From the NCBI GenBank assembly GCA_015490315.1, contig WFYB01000036.1, positions 1 to 6,349 on the forward strand: a stretch of 6,349 nt of DNA. The letters run 5' to 3'. Under the pieces are notes generated by a model. The model worked only from the letters and a program-made list of their open reading frames with translations, was not told the DNA's origin and ran no database searches. Shown piece by piece: positions 1 through 5,900 of the stretch. A program made the position numbers and the translations under genes. Numbering within the stretch: position 1 is the stretch's first letter; each line of letters opens with the position of its first letter. The DNA comes from Sulfurovum sp. (lineage in GTDB: Bacteria; Campylobacterota; Campylobacteria; Campylobacterales; Sulfurovaceae).

Positions 1-203
1 ATAACGATGGTGTTTTTGTCCTTGAGGTTGATGACAAATTCGACGATGAACCCTTTCTTACCATTTCTCTCATCTGCAGAGATAACGACATTGGCTGAAA
101 TGATATCGAGATTGTATTTCTTGAGCCCTTCGAGTGCCGCATCCACATACGATTTAATGGTATCTGTCAATTCAAAATGTTTTCCTGTGATACTTTTGTT
201 CAT
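1..203 (-). CDS. hpf: Ribosome hibernation-promoting factor (HPF/RaiA family), N-terminal part, cut by window edge
   Basis: This gene is too short here to appear as a complete open frame; translating the minus strand gives 67 codons that run off the window at base 1. The protein starts MNKSITGKHFELTDTIKSYV and contains ADERNGKKGFIVEFVINL at about residues 43-60. This is the N-terminal beta-alpha-beta part of the S30AE (sigma-54 modulation / YfiA) fold. Proteins of this family bind the 30S decoding region in slow-growing or starved cells and make inactive 100S or 70S ribosomes. Whether this is a long form with the C-terminal dimerisation domain cannot be seen. Two ATG codons stand in tandem at 206 and 203. 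I chose 203 because the Shine-Dalgarno sequence GAAGGA (215-210) lies 6 bases before it but only 3 before the other. It follows the pilin operon by 91 bases on the same strand and probably has its own promoter. Confidence 0.9.
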   Translation of the reverse strand, partial: MNKSITGKHFELTDTIKSYVDAALEGLKKYNLDIISANVVISADERNGKKGFIVEFVINLKDKNTIV

Positions 204-209
204 CATAGA

Positions 210-215
210 TCCTTC
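210..215 (-). promoter_or_regulatory. Shine-Dalgarno site of hpf, decides start
   Basis: On the minus strand GAAGGA is followed by TCTATG and then ATG. The 6-base spacing favours the second of two tandem ATG codons (203) over the first (206). Confidence 0.65.
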
Positions 216-228
216 ATGTTAAAGTCAG

Positions 229-246
229 GGATATATCGCTATATCC
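229..246 (-). other. Hairpin with GCGA tetraloop in the hpf leader
   Basis: The minus strand reads GGATATA-GCGA-TATATCC, a perfect 7-bp stem closed by a GCGA loop, which fits the GNRA class of stable RNA tetraloops. It ends 13 bases before the hpf Shine-Dalgarno site. If the -10-like box at 254-259 is used, the stem would sit at or within a few bases of the 5' end of the hpf mRNA, where such stems can protect transcripts from decay (inference). The sequence after it on the minus strand, CTGACTTTAAC, has no T-tract, so it is not a typical Rho-independent terminator. Confidence 0.5.
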
Positions 247-247
247 A

Positions 248-275
248 TACTTAATTGTAGCTTAAGTTACTTAAT
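248..275. repeat. Direct repeat TACTTAAT x2 and palindrome TTAAGT-T-ACTTAA before hpf
   Basis: The plus strand has TACTTAAT at 248-255 and again at 268-275, exactly 20 bp apart, close to two helical turns. Bases 262-274 form a perfect odd palindrome, TTAAGT-T-ACTTAA, which overlaps the second copy. The -10-like box of hpf lies within the repeat unit, between the palindrome and the hairpin. The arrangement resembles an operator for a dimeric regulator, but the regulator is not known and A/T-rich intergenic DNA makes short repeats by chance. Confidence 0.45.
254..259 (-). promoter_or_regulatory. Possible -10 box (TACAAT) of an hpf promoter
   Basis: TACAAT on the minus strand matches the TATAAT consensus at five of six positions and would start transcription near 247-249, about 45 bases before the hpf ATG. 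A possible -35 element, TTTACC (285-280), is 20 bases upstream, which is too far to be convincing. Campylobacterota sigma-70 promoters often lack a clear -35, so this does not exclude it. Only the match and its position support the call. Confidence 0.35.
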
Positions 276-294
276 GAAGGGTAAACTGGAAAGA

Positions 295-969
295 TTATAG
301 GTTTTTTTCATTTTCTCCACCAATATAAGCATATCCTGTTTCAGGTTCAATTGTAATGTTGAATTCATCCCCGGTTTTAAGGGTAAATGTATAGATACAG
401 GCTGTAGAGAGATAGCTGGCATAGTTAGGCTGTGTAGAGCCGGAGAATCCTGTATGGGGTCTGCCAAGGTGGTCAAAGCCTATATGTTGTGTCGTACAAC
501 CGCCTGAAGGTGTAATAGTGTCCACACCAAAGCGTTTGGTCAAAAAGATATTTTTGCTCACTGTCGGGTCAGCTTCATTTCCATTACTGCAGTCATCAGT
601 ATTTGTCCAGAACATTGGTTTGCCGTTGGCAGGGTCCAAGGCTACTTCATCTCGATCCAAATCACCTTCCTGATCCACGTCGGAGCCTATACTGAAAAAC
701 AGACCGCTTCCTCCTCCGCAGGACTCTACTTTGAATTGCCAAAACTCTCTTTGCCAAGAGGCATCGTTAAACTTCTGTTTGTCATCTATGAGGGCAAGGT
801 GTTGTGCATAACGAATATTTGAGAGGATCGTATCTGCTGCCTCTTGTCTGAGATCACGCTCAAGCCTTGGGAGAGCAAGTGCTGCAAGGATGCCTAGCAC
901 CACGATCACAAATACCAGTTCAAGCATCGTAAAAGCATTTTGTTTCATCGTATGTTTTTGTGTGATCAT
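295..969 (-). CDS. Type IV minor pilin / pseudopilin, FimT/GspH-like, with EF-hand-like loop
   Basis: 224 residues. A positively charged leader ends in QNA, and prepilin peptidase should cut before FTMLELVFVIVVLGIL, leaving Phe1 and the conserved Glu5 on a hydrophobic helix that anchors in the inner membrane before assembly. The helix continues into an amphipathic stretch with RQEAADTILSNIRYAQHLA, and the globular part contains IGFDHLGRPHTG near residues 163-174, the 'F-D-x-x-GRP' signature typical of GspH/FimT proteins. Four cysteines after the helix could form two disulfides. Residues 97-108 (DVDQEGDLDRDE) resemble an EF-hand calcium loop. Start 969 is chosen because its ATG shares ATGA with the stop of the preceding gene; the ATG at 948 would give a 5-residue leader but has no ribosome site. 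It is the last pilin gene of the operon. Many Campylobacterota carry a pilin of this look, often annotated only as a type II secretion protein. Confidence 0.85.
   Translation of the reverse strand: MITQKHTMKQNAFTMLELVFVIVVLGILAALALPRLERDLRQEAADTILSNIRYAQHLALIDDKQKFNDASWQREFWQFKVESCGGGSGLFFSIGSDVDQEGDLDRDEVALDPANGKPMFWTNTDDCSNGNEADPTVSKNIFLTKRFGVDTITPSGGCTTQHIGFDHLGRPHTGFSGSTQPNYASYLSTACIYTFTLKTGDEFNITIEPETGYAYIGGENEKNL
646..681 (-). other. EF-hand-like acidic loop inside the GspH-like pilin
   Basis: The 12 residues D-V-D-Q-E-G-D-L-D-R-D-E fit the canonical EF-hand loop at positions 1 (Asp), 3 (Asp), 5 (acidic), 6 (Gly), 8 (hydrophobic), 9 (Asp) and 12 (Glu). Calcium sites are known in the major pseudopilin GspG and in PilY1. 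Whether this loop binds calcium is inference; flanking helices typical of a true EF-hand are not evident. Confidence 0.5.
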
Positions 970-1457
970 ATCTTTTGTACCGTCCTTCTGTGTACTGTAC
1001 GCCACTGAGCAGTGTTGTCTGGGTCTTTGTAGTCTACATAGGCATCGATGATGATCGTCAGTGGTGTGCTTGTCGTAGAAACACTATTGCTCAATATACG
1101 CACACCATCACATTTTGATACATCAGACCTACCGGTACTATTTCCATCAGCGATATATGCGATATGTGTCCGTACTCTGTATCCGTTACCGGAGTCTGGA
1201 TCATCGCCGATAGTACCCGTGATGGTTTGTAGACAGGTGGCACTACGATCATTGCCGGTGACTGCCATGATAGCATACTCGGTATAGCTTTTGGTATAGA
1301 GGAGTGCTTGTTCGTGCTGGTACTGTGCTGTGGTATTTTTGACGATCTTACCGCTGGTGCTCATAACCAGTGCGCCTACCGTTGCCATGATGACGATTAC
1401 GAAGATAGCTGTGATCATAGAGAATGCTTTTCTCATAGAGGATGTTGTTGTGTACAT
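966..1457 (-). CDS. Small minor pilin lacking Glu5, PilX/GspK/MshP-like
   Basis: 163 residues. Leader MYTTTSSMRKA is followed by FSMITAIFVIVIMATVGALV, a pilin-type hydrophobic helix with Thr instead of Glu at mature position 5. Loss of Glu5 is the hallmark of GspK, the pseudopilin thought to cap the tip; PilX-type proteins usually keep it. A tyrosine- and glutamine-rich amphipathic segment follows (TTAQYQHEQALLYTKSYTEY), then a small domain with only two cysteines (TCLQT and KCDGV), a likely disulfide. GspK is normally about 300 residues because of an inserted alpha-helical domain; this protein lacks room for it and is closer in size to MshP. The ATG at 1457 shares TAATG with the stop of the preceding gene and has AAAAGGTGG (1473-1465) 7 bases upstream. 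The internal ATG at 1436 would give leader MRKA but has no ribosome site. It overlaps the next gene by four bases. Confidence 0.8.
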   Translation of the reverse strand: MYTTTSSMRKAFSMITAIFVIVIMATVGALVMSTSGKIVKNTTAQYQHEQALLYTKSYTEYAIMAVTGNDRSATCLQTITGTIGDDPDSGNGYRVRTHIAYIADGNSTGRSDVSKCDGVRILSNSVSTTSTPLTIIIDAYVDYKDPDNTAQWRTVHRRTVQKI

Positions 1458-2278
1458 TAGAATACCACCTTTTCTTTACAGGCATGGATCATCTCACCGT
1501 CGGCACCTATCTGTTCCTCTTTACATATCTTGATACGAAATGCCCCGCCTGAGTATTTGAAACGGAAGTTGGTGACATTACGTAAAAGGATACTATTTGT
1601 ATTGTCTGGCAAACTTGCACCAGATTTTGGTGCGAAGTTGTAGTGGAGGATGAGATCCTGATTTGGATCGACCTCTACCGCATATGAGCTCCATGCAAGT
1701 CTGTAGCGCTCTGAGATCATGGTGTTTGAAGGGATGCCATCCATAGTGATCGTCTCACCGGTACCCCCGGAGACAGGGTAGGAAACCCCGGCACTTTCAG
1801 AGAAATAGAGTTGCGCATTTTGTATATCTCCTCCAAGATTGCTTATGATGGTTGAGGCGAGATCGAGGTTGGAACCCGGAGTGGCGATGGCGGTGCTGTC
1901 TGAAGCATTGAGATCACAAAACCCGCTCCATCCCGGGCGTCTGTTGGTATCAGATGTGATCGCTTCAAAGCTGTCACCGTCATAACCTACCCACTGCAAG
2001 ACGTTCATATCGGGATCGGTGACAACATCAAGTGGGACATAGGTACTTCCCGCCGTTTTCCGTGCCCCGATGGTAGAAGGGATCGCGTAGCGCAGACGGT
2101 TGGCGATCTGGTTAAGTGCAAGCTCTGTTTTGATATTGGCTTTGTATTGGGCTCTTTGGATGATATAGTTCTCATAGGTTTGGGCAATGATCTCAGCACC
2201 GATAGAAGAGACAATCCCCAGGATCACGATCACAAAAAGAAGCTCAAGCATGGTAAAGGCGTGACGTTTTTGACTCAT
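1457..2278 (-). CDS. Minor pilin, PilW/GspJ/MshO-like
   Basis: 273 residues. The 7-residue leader MSQKRHA precedes FTMLELLFVIVILGIVSSIG, with Phe1 and Glu5 in place, so prepilin peptidase processing and N-methylation are expected. The segment after the helix, with LALNQIANRLRYAIPSTIGA around residues 50-69, matches the 'ALERLxREIRxAIPNS' pattern common to MshO, PilW and GspJ proteins. The large C-terminal domain has GFCDLN near residue 118 and a terminal CKEEQIGADGEMIHAC pair that may close a disulfide loop. GspJ-type subunits pair with the I- and K-types at the growing tip, and genes of those types flank this one. The ATG shares ATGA with the stop of the upstream gene and has a strong AAAGGAG site 9 bases before it. 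The PilW, GspJ and MshO labels cannot be separated from sequence alone. Confidence 0.85.
   Translation of the reverse strand: MSQKRHAFTMLELLFVIVILGIVSSIGAEIIAQTYENYIIQRAQYKANIKTELALNQIANRLRYAIPSTIGARKTAGSTYVPLDVVTDPDMNVLQWVGYDGDSFEAITSDTNRRPGWSGFCDLNASDSTAIATPGSNLDLASTIISNLGGDIQNAQLYFSESAGVSYPVSGGTGETITMDGIPSNTMISERYRLAWSSYAVEVDPNQDLILHYNFAPKSGASLPDNTNSILLRNVTNFRFKYSGGAFRIKICKEEQIGADGEMIHACKEKVVF
1465..1473 (-). promoter_or_regulatory. Shine-Dalgarno site of the PilX/MshP-like gene
   Basis: AAAAGGTGG on the minus strand lies 7 bases before the ATG at 1457, inside the end of the preceding gene. It supports the TAATG coupled start over the internal ATG at 1436. Confidence 0.5.
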
Positions 2279-2985
2279 GGTAGACGGCTCCTTTGGTGGA
2301 TATAGCTGCCGAGATTGCAGCTAAATGCATGAAGTACGATTGTTTTTTCCAGTTCGTCTGCAGCATGGGTACTGGTTAGGGTAACCTGGATATGCTTGAT
2401 GTTGCTCGTGCCGCCGGGATTACCCGTAGGGAAGTTATAGGCGAATTCTTTCTGTGCATAGTTGGCAGTATCGGGAACATAGCTGACACTGGTAGCGATA
2501 CTGACAGTATCTTGTTCGATGTAGTCTGTACCACCGCTACCGAGTGGAACATCTGTCAGTGTCACATCGTTAAAATCATCGATATCGTCTATATCAGTTC
2601 CCTCTTTCCCAATTGCTGTGGCATTGTATTCATTTCCGTTACAGTTAAAGGTGTGTGAATTGCTATTGAGAGGGACACCAAGTCTGGTTTGTGTACCCGG
2701 AACTTCATCGAGTTCGTCATCTCCGGCAGTGACATGGAGTATAGAAGGGGTACTGCCGCAAGGTACATTGATATTGTTCTCGTCCCAGTCGTAGGTAAGG
2801 ATCATATTGATCCTTGCGGAGGCTTCATTGATCCCCTCTTGTTGAAGTGCGACAGATGTACTTTTGGCTGCTGTACTGATAAGCATAGGTGCGGCTAAAA
2901 GGACAATGCCCATGATGACGATAGCAAAGACAAGCTCAACCATTGCTATCGCTTGTCTACCATTTGTGTATAGAGAGATACCCAT
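2275..2985 (-). CDS. Minor pilin, PilV/GspI/MshD-like
   Basis: 236 residues from the ATG at 2985. Leader MGISLYTNGRQA is followed by IAMVELVFAIVIMGIVLLAA: Glu5 is present, but the first mature residue is Ile rather than Phe, an uncommon though tolerated choice. After the helix come EGINEASARINMILTYDWDE, then an acidic region with GDDELDEVPG and DIDDIDDFNDV at about residues 126-136. The order 'residues ending in a D/W-D-E-N patch, Cys, then D-D-F' is what I remember of MshD, so that is the closest label; PilV and GspI are the equivalents in other systems. Three cysteines (VPCG, FNCNG, FSCN) leave one unpaired. The ATG is preferred to the GTG at 2994 because TGGAG (2998-2994) is 8 bases before it and directly abuts the GTG. 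The upstream gene's TAA ends two bases before this ATG (TAAGGATG). Confidence 0.8.
   Translation of the reverse strand: MGISLYTNGRQAIAMVELVFAIVIMGIVLLAAPMLISTAAKSTSVALQQEGINEASARINMILTYDWDENNINVPCGSTPSILHVTAGDDELDEVPGTQTRLGVPLNSNSHTFNCNGNEYNATAIGKEGTDIDDIDDFNDVTLTDVPLGSGGTDYIEQDTVSIATSVSYVPDTANYAQKEFAYNFPTGNPGGTSNIKHIQVTLTSTHAADELEKTIVLHAFSCNLGSYIHQRSRLP
2288..2294 (-). promoter_or_regulatory. Strong Shine-Dalgarno site of the PilW/MshO-like gene
   Basis: AAAGGAG on the minus strand lies 9 bases before the ATG at 2278 and within the last codons of the upstream pilin gene. It is the strongest ribosome site in the operon, which suggests independent initiation in addition to coupling. Confidence 0.65.
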
Positions 2986-2987
2986 CC

Positions 2988-5900
2988 TTACCACTCCAGT
3001 CTTTTGGACTTGGTCGTACTGATATCGTCATCTACGACATGTCCTGTTTTGCCATAGCCTGTCCATGCAGTAGGCTTAGGGATAAATCTGACACGATAAT
3101 ACTCAGTGACAGGGTCATACTCCAGCCATGGGTCAGAGCGGTAGTCTATCTGTACGGTTACAGGACGAGGATTGTCCGTAGGCAGGGAGACAAAAAGGTC
3201 ATCCTGTATTCCTGTTGTTTTGTAGAAAACATTGTTGAGTGTTTTGGCTGGCAGCATAGGTGTGTCTCCGCGCAGCTCTATCTTGGCATCACCTGGTGTC
3301 TTGCCTGTATAATAGGAGACATTGAGATCGCTTGTACCCAGGTCTTGTCTTTGATCAAAGAAACCACTAGCTGTATACCAGTTGCCACTCTCATGGGCAG
3401 CACTGAAACTTGAGTTAAGGTCAAATGTTTTACACTCTGCAGGCAATAAGCTACAATAGACAATAATATTGAGCGGTGTTGCGATTTCATCCTCTTCAGT
3501 TGTATAGAAGATGTCATTTGGTGAAACCTTCGCATAAAGGAAAGTGACATTTCTGTCAAATGCCTTGGTACCTTCAGGGATATGCATACCAAGATCGGCA
3601 GAGGAGTTGGCATCTACACTTGAGGCATTGATCTCTTTGTAATTGACAATAATAGGATTGATACCCTCTGAACCATCTAGGATCTCACCTTTCTGCGGTT
3701 TTTTGAAGGTGGTATAGATCCTGATCTTCGCGCTGCCTTGCGCAACAGCATCTTCAAAGGCATCTTTGGAGAGAGTGAGGTTGGTGTCCGCACCTGTCTG
3801 CTGGTCAGCATAGGCCGTTACGAGGTCTAGTGAAGATCCGTACTGAAGAGTCTTTTGGAATGTAGTGCCCTGTCCAGAGAGTATTATCTGGTTTGGTTTG
3901 GAGGTCAGTCCAATAGCCAGTGAGACATCTGTAGCCGCACATCCAGTAGTAAAGTTGGTTGTTCTCGTGCCTGTTTTTGCTAGAGAGGTGACATTGCCCT
4001 CATAGATGTTGGACATCCTGTTCGTGAGGCTGCTTACTGTTTGGTAGTAAGGATCACTCAAGTCTGTCATGAAGAGGTAGCGGCTGTCAGGCTGGACACT
4101 AAAGTTGATATCATCCAGTCCAAATGCATAGGGGTGGAATCTTAGATACAGATCATTGTAGACCGGGTTATTGAGTCCGGTATTATCAGTAAGTTTTGTA
4201 TCGATATCACATCCTGACATTCCTATACTGGTTGTAGCGATACTGTTATCGTTGAGTAGACAGTCATCACCGGGAAAGGTCTTGTAAGGATAGCGCTGTT
4301 GATCGACGATCGTCCAATTGCTGTCATGTAACTTGTAGCCATACTTTCCAACATTGGAATGTATGACAATATGACCAGGATCATACTTGATGGACGCGCC
4401 GTTATATATGCCTCTGATGCTACCATTGTCAAAATAGACTCCCCAGCTTGTATTGTTTTTGTCAAAACATGCTGTTACGTCTTTAAATTTGAGCATAGAT
4501 GCCAGATTTGAGAGATCTGTGTTGTCAAAGTATCTTGTGTATCCTTTGGCAATAACATTGTCGCCAAGATAGCTTGTTGCATTGGCATCAAGTTTGTATT
4601 TGTATCCAGCGGCTAAGGTAGCGGCAGGTTGGGTATCGTTGCGTTTGTTGACTCCCAGCTTTTTGGTCACAGTAGGAGTGTCCTGTTCGTCTCCGTCAGA
4701 TATAGAGACACGGTATGCAGCAGGGCGTATAGCGAAGTTATCGCGTGAGCAGACCGGACGTGAAAAATAGTCTCTAAGACATGCATAACATCCACGTGCA
4801 CCTGTTTTTGGGTTTTCATAGTCGGAACAGCCATTTCCGCCAATCGTTTCAACACTACAGAAACCGTGAGTACCGGAAGCTTGAAGTGTTGTATCTGAAG
4901 ATGCAATATGGTTATCATAGAGAGCTTGAAAACAGCTGTCATCGGAGCGATCTGTACAGGTATGCGGGACGATGGTGCCATTGTCATCTACGATATACCA
5001 TACGCGGAATGCCGCACTTCTTAGTGCTGTATCTACCGAGATATTCAAACTGCTTAGGTCAACACGCGAAGTATTGTTAAATTGGGCAAAAATCTCTTGT
5101 GTACCCAGTGTATCAAGTTTTTGGATGATAGCAGGATCAGGGTTGTCACAGAGAAATGTAGCATTTTCATCCTGAAAGCTTCGTGCGTTGATAAGCTCTA
5201 CAGATACAGTATACCCGTCAAGCGGAAGTTCTGTTTGGTATGCAGGAGCCGGATCTTTGCTGTAAGCTACGACATCAAAGTCAAAGTCTTTTCCTACCAC
5301 CTGAGTATAGAGCGGATATTTCTCTTCCGGGGCACCGCTGCTATTGTGTCGTTCGACATTATAAGTGCCGTAACGTGGGTGATATCCCGCTACTTGTGTA
5401 CAACGAGGCAGGGTACCGTATTTTGTAGACATTGAGAGGGGTACAGGTCCAGAGCCAAAATCTATAGTGGTGTTGAGCTCAACGTCAAATCTCCCTTCAT
5501 AGGAGTTGCTGTCCAAATCCCAGTTGAACTGAGCATAGTAACGCTGGAGTGCCTTGAACGTACCGCCGTCAGGGGTTACATATTCACCGACTGCAATCTC
5601 TGGTCTAGTGGTAGTATGGTTGGCTGTGTAGATGGCGGGAACGTAGGTATTGACATTGTTGGGTGAGTAGTATGCATCTTTGAATGTTGTATCAGTGGTA
5701 GGCGTGAGCTCAATGTTGACTTTACTGTATTCAAAGTCAAAATCCCCTTCTTGACTCTGTAGCGCCAAGTTTATACTAAGCTCCCCTCCTCCTATAGCAC
5801 GTATGGTACGGTTGTCTTCTGTGATATCAAAGTTATTTTGACGAACGGTATAGTCATAGCAGAGTGTTGGAGTATAGAGTTCGGTAGAAAAGCCATACAT

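Noticed and set aside
7..222. Plus-strand open frame of 71 codons
   Set aside because: It is the antisense shadow of hpf, whose translation is clearly recognisable on the minus strand.
229..246. Rho-independent terminator after the pilin genes
   Set aside because: The stem is A/T-rich and is followed on the minus strand by CTGACTTTAAC instead of a run of T.
970..1005. Longer start at 1005 for the GspH-like pilin
   Set aside because: It would add 12 residues to an already long leader and overlap the previous gene by 40 bases; the ATGA-coupled start at 969 fits the other junctions.
295..2985. Assigning the four pilins as a complete type II secretion pseudopilus
   Set aside because: No GspG-type major pseudopilin, ATPase, secretin or platform gene is visible, and the linked giant protein fits a pilus tip better; the labels are given as types only.
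2986..2994. GTG start at 2994 for the MshD-like pilin
   Set aside because: The only Shine-Dalgarno-like sequence overlaps the GTG itself and is correctly spaced for the ATG at 2985.
2943..3413. Plus-strand open frame of 156 codons
   Set aside because: It lies antisense to the large protein and the I-type pilin, both with clear family features; its product is rich in Cys, Ile and Arg with no recognisable motif and has no ribosome site of note.
4779..4790. CYAC as a c-type haem site
   Set aside because: The motif needs CxxCH; here Leu follows the second Cys.
4781..5435. Several overlapping plus-strand open frames of 60-117 codons
   Set aside because: They are antisense to the continuous large gene, overlap one another in different frames and give low-complexity translations.
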